From Clostridiales bacterium (GTDB taxonomy: Bacteria; Bacillota_A; Clostridia; Oscillospirales; Oscillospiraceae), in contig JAAVHY010000031.1 in NCBI GenBank assembly GCA_014799485.1, positions 1-17,555 on the forward strand: 17,555 nt of DNA. Reading direction: 5' to 3'. Positions 1-7,788 of this stretch are shown piece after piece. Within the stretch, counting starts at the first letter, position 1; every line of letters starts with the position of its first letter. Made by a program: the position numbers and the translations under genes. The notes under the pieces are model-generated. The model worked only from the letters and a program-made list of their open reading frames with translations. It had not been told where the DNA came from and did no database searches.

Positions 1-1
1 G

Positions 2-3000
2 CTCCAGCAGTTCTATATCTGGAATGTGCTGCTGGCGGGCGCAGGCGGGGCCATTTCCGGCGGCGTGATGGGCGGCGGGGCGCTGACGTTCCACCAGGCG
101 GGCGAGTTTGCCCAACAGCTCAACGCCGGGAAGCAGGGCGCGGCGCAGACCAATGCCGCCATTGACCGGGCATACCAGGCCATGGTGGAGAAGGGGATGT
201 TCTCCCAGGAGGCGGGGCAGGCAGTGCAGGAGGCGCGGGAACGGCTGGGAACGTCCACAGCAGGGCCTGAGAGCGGCATTCTGATGCCCACAGGGGAGCA
301 GGGGCCTGTTACCCTACCCGGAGGGGAGGACACAGTGCAGGGCACCCAGCGGGCCGCAGAGGGGCAAGAGGTGGTGGATTCCAACGGCAATATCATAAAA
401 ATAGACAACGAAAGAGGAGCCAATCAAACCAGTCTTGCCGCCGATGACGGCACTGGGACTCCTACTTCGCTGTCTGATACTAATGTACCGCAGACTGGGG
501 AAAAAGTCAAGGTGCAAATCGGAGGAGAAATTGTGTCCGAATCGGACGCAATTGGCGGAGGGAAGCAGACCGATCAGAGTGCCCCGACGGAATCGCGGCT
601 GGAAGGGGCGAGGGACACGCTGCGCTTGCTCCGGGAGAGCTTCAACAAAGGCGAGATCTCCGAGGAGCAGTTTGACGCGGCGCTGGATCTTATTATGGAG
701 CAGGAGGGCCTGGAAGGGCTGGATATGCTGGACACTCAAAGGTTTGAAGGAGGAGCGAAATATGGCACAGGAGATTTTGGGACGGCGGACCCAGACGGGC
801 AGCAGCTACCTGGTGGAAGGGCCGAACGGTCAGTTGACCAGGGTGCCGCAGGACAAGATGGAGGCGTGGAAGAAAGCGGATCACGACGCGCCGCTGACAC
901 CGGCAGAGCAGCGGTTGAAAGACAGGCTGCTGGCCGAGCTCTACGGCTCGAGGCGGTAAGCAGCCGGGAGCTGGGGATCGCCGGCGGCACGGACGAGCGG
1001 ACGGTGCGTCTGCTGCCGGAGGACGCGTGGGACGGCGCGCTGAGAAAGACCGCCCGGAAGGTGCGCCGGGAGACCGGGATGGGCGTGCGCTTTGTGCTGG
1101 GCGGCATCCAGGTGACGGGCAATGACGGCGGCGTCCACCAGGTGCGGGGCGTGTACGGCCAGGACGGCATCATCGTCCAGGCGGACAATCTGCGGGTGAG
1201 CCCGGAGCAGATCGCGGATCATGAGATCTTCCACAGCTACGCCCAGCAGAATCCGGGACTGATCCAGGCGGTAGAGGACACCATCGTGGAGCGGTATGGC
1301 CAGGAAGAGATGGATCGTATCGTGGACGACTACATCAAAGGCCTGCGCGGCATCGTGGACGTGCCCGAATCGGGCACCGGCCTGGACTTCGAGCAGGCAT
1401 ACGCGGACATCAAAAACGAGGTGTTCGCCGACGCTTTCGCGGGCATCAACGCCTTTGGGACTCATGCCGAGCAGTACCAGGGGGCGGTGCTGGACACGCT
1501 GGAGGAGCGGGGCGCGGTAAGCCCCCGGAGCCGGGAGAACGCCCAGGCCATGGATTGGAGGACGGGGCCGCCTGTGGAACAGTTCAGCTATGAGGGCAGG
1601 ACTAAGGACGGAATTGAGGTCTATGAGACCAGCGAGGAAGTGAGGAACCTTCCGTATAAACAGCGCATGGAGAGGTTTATGGACATCATGCGCGGAGAAT
1701 ATGCTGGGCGGACTGCCAAATTTACGGCAAGTAACGGTGAGACGTACTATGCAAAGTTCGATGAGGCGGATTTGCGGAAAAATATATATGGCGATAAACG
1801 ATCTTCTCCGCGTGGCTGGAAAGCTAAAATCAATGTCGGCGCAGACGGAACCATCTTTGAATTGGTTGAAAACGCACAGCATAGAGGAAGCGGAACCGAA
1901 CAGGGTAAGCAATCGGCAGCGCATCAGGGGCTGACCGGCTGGGAATATTTTGTAAAAACTGTTCAAATTGATGGGCGAGTGTATGGTCTGCTGGCCAATG
2001 TGCGAAAAAAGCCGGATGGAGAATATGTCTACTCCATCCAGCTGAGCGAAAGCAAGAATAAGGCACCAGCGCCTCCCCGTCAGTACCGTGATGGTACAGC
2101 TCAAAGCGGCGAAAGCCGCCCGGTTGGGGTGCCCACTGGTGCCAGCGTCACACAGGACATCTACGGCTCATACGGGCAAAGCCTGAAGTCCGTATTCCTG
2201 CGCAACGCTTCCGTAGATAGTATAGCACAGGCCGGTGACGCTGTCAAGGGCGGCGGGTTCCTCCTGCCCACGGCGGAGCAGGGGACAGTTACGCTGCCCA
2301 GGGGCGTGTCCGATTCGGACACAAGCGGACCGGCACAAACGAGGTTCAGTGTGGACGATGACGAGAGCGGGGATGTGTCCGATTCGGACACGTTTGCGGA
2401 CGGGATCATGCTGAACAAGGGAGATGTCCTGAATGGGGATATGCCGCCCACCCTTGCGGAAATCCAGGCCAGGAGGCAGCAGGCGGAGGCCGCGGCGCGG
2501 CAGGAGAATGTGTCCGATTCGGGCACATCTGCCGTTGAAGCCTTGCCAGCGAAAGCACGGGAGTATCTGAAAAAGGCGGAACGGCGGCTGATGAACAAGG
2601 TCGGAGATCTGCTGAGCGTGCCCAAGTCCGCCCAGAGGGAGTTCCTTCAGGATATCGTGCGGAGCATCTCCAATGAATATCTGAGTACCGGCCAGGTGTC
2701 CCAGGAGACCCGGGATCAGCTGTTTGAGAAGGCTTATGAGCAGGGGGTACAGGTAGACCGGGAATATTACGATACTTATAAGCACGTGCGGGATTATCTG
2801 CGCTCCACGCCCATCACCGTGAGCGAATGGCTGAAGGGCGATATCGACGATTATAACGAGTGGCGCAGGGGCGCGTTCGGTACGCTGCGGCTGGTGAAGA
2901 AGGGCGGAAACGGCCCGGATACGGCCTATATGGAGTTACAGCACATGGCCCCGGAGCTGTTCCCGGACAGCATCACCCACCCGGCGGATCAGCTGCGGCA

Positions 3001-6000
3001 TATCCTGGAGACGGCCCAGGGCATCCGGGTGTCGGAGCAGAGCCTGAAGGAAGCCTATGGGCCGGAGGCGGAGGAGTTCAAACGCTGGTCGCGGCGGGAT
3101 TTCGACGAGGCAGTGGCCGACGCGCTGGGAGAGCTGAGGCAGGTAAAGCGGTATGCGGACGAGCGGACGCAGCAGGCCGAGGCCAGACAGGCCGCCCAAG
3201 CGCCCATGACCGTCCAGGAGGTGTCAGAACTCTGGGGCAGGGTGAAGGGGGCCAGACGCGTCTATGAGATAGCCGCTGCCCGGAACCTGCTGACCCAGCA
3301 TGATGAGATTCAGGTGGGCAGGCTGCTGCGGGGTGAGCTGGAGCTGGAACACCTGGATCCGGCCCGGGACAATGTGAAGGGCATTACAGCGGTATACGAG
3401 GCCAAGCTGGAGTACGAGGAGTTGGCCGGACGCATCCGCCAATGGAACCAGCAGCGCAAGGCGGCGCTGCGGGAGCAGGCAGACGGGTTCCTGGAAGGGG
3501 CCAACGACTGGAAGGACAAGTCAGCGGGCATCCTCTACTCCCGGGAGACTATGGAGAGAAATATCCGGGACATCGTGCCCGACCAGGAGCTGGCCGACCA
3601 GATCAACCGGGCCTATTTCCAGCCGGTGCATGAGGCAGCGGCGAAGGCCAACCGGGCCAAGAACGAATATCGGGACCGGGTTCGGAAACTGGAGCTGTCC
3701 CGCAAGGCAGCCAAAGGCGACGCGGTGAGCGAGGCCCACGCGGTGCAGCTGCTGGGCGAGGCGGAGGACAATATCCAGATGCTGGAGAACTCCCAGGGCC
3801 GGATGAAGGAACGGGACGGCAAGACCCTGGAGGACTGGCGGGGCGTGGTGCAGAACCTTTGGGCGGAAAACCCCGGGCTGAATCAGGAGAAGATCCGGGG
3901 CGCGGTGCAGGAGTTCCGGGCCATCTACGACGAGCTGTTCCAGCAGATGAACGAGGCGCGGGTGCGCAATGGCTACGAGCCAGTAAACTACCGAAAGGGA
4001 TATTTCCCCCACTTCCAGCCCGGGGGCGAGGGCATTGTGGCGCTGTTCGGCAAGGCGCTGGGCATCGACACGGCGGTGAACACCCTGCCCACCACCATCA
4101 ACGGCCTGACCCACACCTTCAAACCCGGCATTCAGTGGTTTGGCAACGCCCAGGAGCGGTTGGGCTTCAACACGGTTTATGACGCCGTGGAGGGCTTTGA
4201 CCGCTACATCGAGGGCGTGGCGGACGTAATCTACCAGACGGACAACATCCAGGCCCTGCGGGCGCTGGGCGCCCAGGCGCGATACCGCACCGGGGACGAC
4301 GGGCTGCGGGAGCAAGTGGACGCGGTACGGGCCCGGGAGGATATCTCGGACGCGGAGAAGCAGACCCTGATTGACGAGATCAACCAAAAAGGGAAGTTTT
4401 CTCTGAATAATTTCGTGGTGGAGCTGGACGAATACACTAACCTGCTGGCCAACAAAAAGAGCCGGGGAGACCGGGACATGGAGCAGCGGATGGGCCGGAG
4501 GATGTACAAGGTCGCAAAATGGATGGAGGGCCGGGTGGCGGCCAACATGGTGGCGGTGAACCCGGCGTCCTGGCTGACCAATTTCGTGCCCTTGACCCAG
4601 GGTTGGGGCACACTGGACAATGGGATGCTGCTGAAAGGTATGTGGGACACCCTGAAGGCGTACCACACCGATGACGGCTTTGTGGACATGAGCAGCTTCC
4701 TCACCAACCGGCGGGGGAGCGACCCCATTGTGAAAACCTGGAGCCAGAGTGCGTCAGCTACGCTGTCTTCCCCCATGGAGTACATCGACCAGTTCACGGC
4801 GGACTCCCTGGTGCGGGGACGATACCAGCAGAACCTCAAGACCGGAATGAGCGAGGCCGCGGCCATGGAGGAGGCGGACGCCTGGGCGGCGGGGGTGATG
4901 GCAGACCGAAGCAAGGGGGCCACCCCCACGCTGTTCAACCGCAGTGACCCGTTGACCAAGCTGTTCACCCAGTTCCAGCTGGAGGTAAACAACCAGCTTT
5001 CCTATCTGTTCAAGGATCTGCCCCGAGACCTGAAAAAGAAAGGGCTGGCGGCGCTGTGCGCGGGGCTGCTCAAGTTTCTTGTGGGGGCGTATCTCTACAA
5101 TGAGGTATACGAATACTTCATCGGACGCCGGTGCGCCCTGGATCCAATCGGCATCCTCAACGATACGGTGGGGGACTTAACAGGCTATGAGCTGCCCAAC
5201 CTGGTGGAGCTGGGTGTGGGCGCGGCCCAGGGGGAGACACCTTCCTTTGAGACGGAGAAGAAAGACGCCTATGAGGCCGCCGCGGGACTGTTCGGAAATG
5301 TGGCGGAGGAGTTGCCGTTCATCGGCGGCGTACTGGGCGGCGGGCGTGTGCCCATCAGCAGCGCCCTGCCGGACTGGGGAAATCTGGCCAAGGCCGCGCT
5401 GAACGACGGCTGGAGCAATGAGAAGCGGCTGGCCACAGCTGCGAAAGGGCTGGGCAATCCTTTGACCTATATGGCGCTGCCCTTTGGCGGCGGTCAGATC
5501 AAGAAGATCTATCAGGGGCTGAAAGCTGTAAGCGAGGGCGGAAGCTACACGGTGGACAATGAGGGCCGTGACATTTTGCAATACCCGGTGTTTAACGAGA
5601 CGCCCGGGGATTGGCTGCCCAGCGCGGCGGGGGCTCTGCTGTTTGGCAAGAGCACGCTGCCCACCGCCCGGGAATGGGCGGAGAGCGGGTTCAAGAGCCT
5701 GAACGCCAAGCAGACGGCCTGTTACCAGGGAATGACGGAGCTGGGAGTGCCGCAGCGGGACGCGTTCGGGCTGATTCAGGCCCTGGGAAATGCCAAGGGA
5801 ACCGAAACAGAGAGTGCGTCCAGCCAGAAGCTTAAACTGCTGCAGGAGGCGGATATCTCCGCCGAGGGCAAGAGCGTGGTGTATTATGGGCTGATGGCCT
5901 CGGACAAAGAACAGGCACTGATGGACGAACTGGCCGATGCCGGCGCGGATATGGGCGAGACGGCAAGGGTGCTGATGGAGCTGAAGGACACCAACGCGCT

Positions 6001-6637
6001 GGAGGATGGAAAATCCGCAGCAAAGAAAGAGGCTATTGTGAACTCCTCGCTGTCTGAGGAGGAAAAGGACGCCATGTTCCGCTATGTGCTGGGCGAGGAC
6101 AGCAAGGGGGCGGCATATTCCCAGAGCCTTGCCGAAGCGGGGCTGGACAAGCGCTCCGCCGCCGCGGTGGCCAACGCCTTGAACGGCCTGACGCCGGAAG
6201 CGGGGGCAAAGACCGTTTCTGACGCCCAGAAATGGCGGGCGGTGATGGACGCGGCGGGCAGCACGGAGAAACAGAAGGCCGCGCTGTTGGCCATCATGAG
6301 CGACAGCGCCCGGATGAGGTATGAGGTCGCGGACAGCTTCGGGATTGAGCCGGAAGCCTGGGTGCAACTGAAGGAGGCGCTGCCCCAGTTTGACGAGGAT
6401 GGGAACGGAAGTTATACCGGCGCAGAGGTGGAGAACGCCATCGACGCGCTGGGCGGGAACGGCGCACTGCTGGCGCCCTGGGATAAAGATCCGCTGAGGC
6501 TGAGCCGGGAGGAGAAGGCCGTGCTGTGGCAGGCGTTCACCGGGAGTAAGAGTGGGAGCGGGAATCCCTACAGCACCCGAGTGGGGAAGCAGGTGGCCAA
6601 GGAGCTGGAGAAGGCCAAGGAGGAGGCGAAGAAGTAA
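2..6637 (+). CDS. Large polyvalent protein of a prophage (5' end outside window): zincin + barnase/EndoU-fold module + helical C-terminus
   Basis: The frame is open from the window edge, so at least 2,211 residues are visible and the true start lies upstream; residue numbers count from base 2. Visible in order: a Gly-rich hydrophobic stretch (9-32); a low-complexity linker; a zincin-like domain with HEIFH at 407-411 and a downstream NEVFADAF helix (~471-478); an LPD3-like barnase/EndoU-fold module (~580-695, ELVENAQHR then a V-x-I-D-G-R-V-Y strand pattern); more linker; long charged helical regions; NPASWLTNF (~1520); a hydrophobic segment (~1681-1706); and an EF-hand loop at 2131-2142. Proteins of this build occur in clostridial prophages and conjugative elements and are thought to enter the host with the DNA; that role is inferred. 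The gene ends at a terminator and stands alone on this strand. Its base composition and linker repeats suggest assembly by module exchange. Family placement is fairly sure; activity is unproven. Confidence 0.85.
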   Translation, partial: LQQFYIWNVLLAGAGGAISGGVMGGGALTFHQAGEFAQQLNAGKQGAAQTNAAIDRAYQAMVEKGMFSQEAGQAVQEARERLGTSTAGPESGILMPTGEQGPVTLPGGEDTVQGTQRAAEGQEVVDSNGNIIKIDNERGANQTSLAADDGTGTPTSLSDTNVPQTGEKVKVQIGGEIVSESDAIGGGKQTDQSAPTESRLEGARDTLRLLRESFNKGEISEEQFDAALDLIMEQEGLEGLDMLDTQRFEGGAKYGTGDFGTADPDGQQLPGGRAERSVDQGAAGQDGGVEESGSRRAADTGRAAVERQAAGRALRLEAVSSRELGIAGGTDERTVRLLPEDAWDGALRKTARKVRRETGMGVRFVLGGIQVTGNDGGVHQVRGVYGQDGIIVQADNLRVSPEQIADHEIFHSYAQQNPGLIQAVEDTIVERYGQEEMDRIVDDYIKGLRGIVDVPESGTGLDFEQAYADIKNEVFADAFAGINAFGTHAEQYQGAVLDTLEERGAVSPRSRENAQAMDWRTGPPVEQFSYEGRTKDGIEVYETSEEVRNLPYKQRMERFMDIMRGEYAGRTAKFTASNGETYYAKFDEADLRKNIYGDKRSSPRGWKAKINVGADGTIFELVENAQHRGSGTEQGKQSAAHQGLTGWEYFVKTVQIDGRVYGLLANVRKKPDGEYVYSIQLSESKNKAPAPPRQYRDGTAQSGESRPVGVPTGASVTQDIYGSYGQSLKSVFLRNASVDSIAQAGDAVKGGGFLLPTAEQGTVTLPRGVSDSDTSGPAQTRFSVDDDESGDVSDSDTFADGIMLNKGDVLNGDMPPTLAEIQARRQQAEAAARQENVSDSGTSAVEALPAKAREYLKKAERRLMNKVGDLLSVPKSAQREFLQDIVRSISNEYLSTGQVSQETRDQLFEKAYEQGVQVDREYYDTYKHVRDYLRSTPITVSEWLKGDIDDYNEWRRGAFGTLRLVKKGGNGPDTAYMELQHMAPELFPDSITHPADQLRHILETAQGIRVSEQSLKEAYGPEAEEFKRWSRRDFDEAVADALGELRQVKRYADERTQQAEARQAAQAPMTVQEVSELWGRVKGARRVYEIAAARNLLTQHDEIQVGRLLRGELELEHLDPARDNVKGITAVYEAKLEYEELAGRIRQWNQQRKAALREQADGFLEGANDWKDKSAGILYSRETMERNIRDIVPDQELADQINRAYFQPVHEAAAKANRAKNEYRDRVRKLELSRKAAKGDAVSEAHAVQLLGEAEDNIQMLENSQGRMKERDGKTLEDWRGVVQNLWAENPGLNQEKIRGAVQEFRAIYDELFQQMNEARVRNGYEPVNYRKGYFPHFQPGGEGIVALFGKALGIDTAVNTLPTTINGLTHTFKPGIQWFGNAQERLGFNTVYDAVEGFDRYIEGVADVIYQTDNIQALRALGAQARYRTGDDGLREQVDAVRAREDISDAEKQTLIDEINQKGKFSLNNFVVELDEYTNLLANKKSRGDRDMEQRMGRRMYKVAKWMEGRVAANMVAVNPASWLTNFVPLTQGWGTLDNGMLLKGMWDTLKAYHTDDGFVDMSSFLTNRRGSDPIVKTWSQSASATLSSPMEYIDQFTADSLVRGRYQQNLKTGMSEAAAMEEADAWAAGVMADRSKGATPTLFNRSDPLTKLFTQFQLEVNNQLSYLFKDLPRDLKKKGLAALCAGLLKFLVGAYLYNEVYEYFIGRRCALDPIGILNDTVGDLTGYELPNLVELGVGAAQGETPSFETEKKDAYEAAAGLFGNVAEELPFIGGVLGGGRVPISSALPDWGNLAKAALNDGWSNEKRLATAAKGLGNPLTYMALPFGGGQIKKIYQGLKAVSEGGSYTVDNEGRDILQYPVFNETPGDWLPSAAGALLFGKSTLPTAREWAESGFKSLNAKQTACYQGMTELGVPQRDAFGLIQALGNAKGTETESASSQKLKLLQEADISAEGKSVVYYGLMASDKEQALMDELADAGADMGETARVLMELKDTNALEDGKSAAKKEAIVNSSLSEEEKDAMFRYVLGEDSKGAAYSQSLAEAGLDKRSAAAVANALNGLTPEAGAKTVSDAQKWRAVMDAAGSTEKQKAALLAIMSDSARMRYEVADSFGIEPEAWVQLKEALPQFDEDGNGSYTGAEVENAIDALGGNGALLAPWDKDPLRLSREEKAVLWQAFTGSKSGSGNPYSTRVGKQVAKELEKAKEEAKK
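275..322 (+). repeat. Linker repeat copy 1 in the large polyvalent gene
   Basis: It encodes G-I-L-M-P-T-G-E-Q-G-P-V-T-L-P-G-G. The same 17-residue motif recurs at 2255-2305 with 12 identical positions. The two copies bracket the zincin and the barnase/EndoU-fold modules. Confidence 0.7.
533..549 (+). repeat. Intragenic palindrome copy 1
   Basis: Arms GTGTCCGA and TCGGACGC around a central A, with one mismatch. It is in frame and encodes V-S-E-S-D-A. Confidence 0.75.
762..959 (+). CDS. Small 65-residue protein nested out of frame in the large polyvalent gene
   Basis: An ATG at 762 follows AAGGAGG (747-753) with an 8-base gap, one of the best ribosome sites in the window. The product begins MAQEILGRRTQTGSSYLVEG and ends LLAELYGSRR. 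It has ordinary amino-acid composition and about 80% G/C at third codon positions. Over the same bases the giant frame gives a Gly/Ala/Asp/Arg-rich sequence with third positions near 50% G/C, which is what an out-of-frame reading of a real gene looks like. I do not recognise the family. It may be a translated overlapping gene, or an originally separate gene now trapped in a fused frame. No membrane segment or cysteine motif is visible. Confidence 0.6.
   Translation: MAQEILGRRTQTGSSYLVEGPNGQLTRVPQDKMEAWKKADHDAPLTPAEQRLKDRLLAELYGSRR
1361..1377 (+). repeat. Intragenic palindrome copy 2
   Basis: Perfect 8-base arms GTGCCCGA and TCGGGCAC around a central A. Relative to the other copies it carries compensating C/G changes in both arms, so pairing is kept. 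It encodes V-P-E-S-G-T, between the HEIFH motif and the NEVFAD helix. Confidence 0.75.
2255..2305 (+). repeat. Linker repeat copy 2 in the large polyvalent gene
   Basis: It encodes G-F-L-L-P-T-A-E-Q-G-T-V-T-L-P-R-G and runs directly into a palindrome copy at 2306. See 275-322 for the partner copy. Confidence 0.7.
2306..2526 (+). repeat. Three intragenic palindromes (copies 3-5)
   Basis: GTGTCCGATTCGGACAC occurs perfectly at 2306-2322 and 2375-2391. A copy with one arm mismatch (TCGGGCAC) lies at 2510-2526. All are in the same codon phase and encode V-S-D-S-[DG]-T in a disordered linker after the barnase/EndoU-fold module. Confidence 0.8.
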
Positions 6638-6681
6638 AGTGAACGAAAAGACGGGATAAGTCAGGAATTTGGGGTAAGAAA

Positions 6682-6711
6682 GCCGCCAGGGGAGTCCCTT
6701 GGCGGCTTTTT
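6682..6711 (+). terminator. Rho-independent terminator of the large polyvalent gene
   Basis: An 11-bp stem (GCCGCCAGGGG with CCCTTGGCGGC, one G-U pair), a 3-base loop and then TTTTT lie 44 bases after the stop codon. The reverse strand also has short T runs, so it may act in both directions and end the opposing amidase-remnant transcript. Confidence 0.9.
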
Positions 6712-6712
6712 C

Positions 6713-6859
6713 TTATGCGTGATATAAATTGAGGTTTCCAGAAGCGTTTAAATAAGGGATCATGGCATCGGCCAGACGGTTCATCCACTCCTCTTCGCTG
6801 CCGCCATTAACATACATATTCGATTCTTGGGTAGACGGGGACAAGTAAATAGTAGGCAT
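6713..6859 (-). pseudogene. Truncated N-acetylmuramoyl-L-alanine amidase (N-terminal 48 codons)
   Basis: An ATG at 6859 follows GGAGG (6867-6871) with 7 bases between. The 48-residue product begins MPTIYLSPSTQESN and continues YVNGGSEEEWMNRLADAM. From memory this matches the start of clostridial Amidase_3-type cell-wall hydrolases, which normally run on for well over 150 further residues. Here it stops after a short unrelated tail (NLNLYHA), and the stop abuts the terminator of the opposing prophage-type gene. The zinc ligands and catalytic glutamate of the family would lie in the missing part, so no activity is expected. The most likely cause is insertion of, or deletion by, the prophage on the left. 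A free-standing 48-residue peptide cannot be excluded, but the family-like start argues against it. Confidence 0.65.
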
Positions 6860-6861
6860 AG

Positions 6862-6919
6862 AAAACCCTCCTTTGCTTTATCCTATGCGACGCGCCAGGA
6901 TTTGCCAAAGGAGGGTTTT
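6862..6919 (-). promoter_or_regulatory. 14-bp inverted repeat: rsmA terminator, internal promoter and sequestered Shine-Dalgarno site
   Basis: AAAACCCTCCTTTG (6862-6875) and CAAAGGAGGGTTTT (6906-6919) are perfect reverse complements. In RNA from rsmA the stem begins at the rsmA stop codon and ends in UUUU, so it can terminate transcription. Its 3' arm contains the GGAGG of the amidase remnant. Between and partly within the arms lies a promoter candidate on the same strand, TTGGCA (6903-6908), 17 bases, TAGGAT (6880-6885). Its transcript would start near 6873 and lack the 5' arm. Confidence 0.65.
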
Positions 6920-7766
6920 AATGTAGGCGCTGGGCCAGTTGGGCAAACTGTTCCAGCCCCAGTCTCTCGCCCCGGACGGTCTCCGAAAGCCCGCACTCAA
7001 GGATGATCTGCCGCAGCTGGTCTTTGGAAAAACGGCTTCCGTAGGCGGCGGACAGGGCATTGAGCAGGGTCTTGCGCCGCTGGGCAAATGCGGCCTTTAC
7101 CACGGCAAAGATGGCATCCCGGTCACCTGTTACCGGCGGTGCGGCGTGGGGAACCAACTGAACCACGGCGGAGGTGACCTTTGGAGCGGGGAGGAAGCAG
7201 TCCGGCGGGACTTCGAACAGGAATTCGCACCTGGCATAGTACTGACAGAACAGGGAAAACGCCCCGCAGTCCGAATCGCCGGGGGCGGCGCAGATCCGCT
7301 GGGCCACCTCCCGCTGTATCATTACCGTGATGGAGCGGAAGCAGCCGGCCTCCAGCAAACAGGTCAGCACAGGCGTGGTAATATTGTATGGAAGGTTGGC
7401 GCAGACAATTGGTGTAAAGCCAGAAAACTTGGCAGACACCAGATGCGGAAGATCCAGTTTCATCACGTCGCCCGAAACGATTTCCGCATTAGGATAATCG
7501 GATAGTGTTTCAGTTAGGATGGGCAGCAGAGCTGTGTCCAGTTCTACGGCGACCACTTTGCCGGCCCGACAGGCCAGTTCCCGGGTGAGGGGGCCGATGC
7601 CCGGGCCGATTTCCAGGACAGCGCAATTCCCATCCAATCCGGCGGCATTGGCGATATCCCTCGGGACCCAGTCAGCGATGAGGAAGTTCTGCCCCATGGA
7701 TTTGGAAAAGCGAAAACCGTGGCGGGCCAGCAGGGCTTTGACCTCACGGATGTCGGTCAGGTTCAT
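6918..7766 (-). CDS. rsmA: 16S rRNA (A1518/A1519-N6) dimethyltransferase RsmA/KsgA
   Basis: The product dimethylates two adjacent adenines in the 3' hairpin of 16S rRNA late in 30S assembly, using S-adenosylmethionine. The protein has 282 residues, normal for the family. GQNFL (25-29) is the RNA-facing signature, EIGPGIG (52-58) is the SAM loop, and NLPY (124-127) is the catalytic motif IV. The ATG at 7766 is chosen because GGAG lies six bases before it; a TTG at 7778 would extend the protein by four residues but overlaps that site. The gene follows the methyltransferase stop by 22 bases and is probably co-transcribed from the degV promoter. Its stop codon sits in the 5' arm of the 14-bp inverted repeat. 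Identification is sure. Confidence 0.97.
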   Translation of the reverse strand: MNLTDIREVKALLARHGFRFSKSMGQNFLIADWVPRDIANAAGLDGNCAVLEIGPGIGPLTRELACRAGKVVAVELDTALLPILTETLSDYPNAEIVSGDVMKLDLPHLVSAKFSGFTPIVCANLPYNITTPVLTCLLEAGCFRSITVMIQREVAQRICAAPGDSDCGAFSLFCQYYARCEFLFEVPPDCFLPAPKVTSAVVQLVPHAAPPVTGDRDAIFAVVKAAFAQRRKTLLNALSAAYGSRFSKDQLRQIILECGLSETVRGERLGLEQFAQLAQRLH

Positions 7767-7788
7767 AGCTTTCTCCAATCAGCTAACA

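Noticed and set aside
941..6367. Long antisense open frames opposite the polyvalent gene (for example 941-2104, 3521-4666, 5177-6367)
   Set aside because: They mirror a G+C-rich coding frame, have His/Pro/Arg-rich low-quality products and no ribosome sites or known motifs.
7766..7778. Longer rsmA start at TTG 7778
   Set aside because: That TTG overlaps the ribosome site that serves ATG 7766, and the family begins at the latter.
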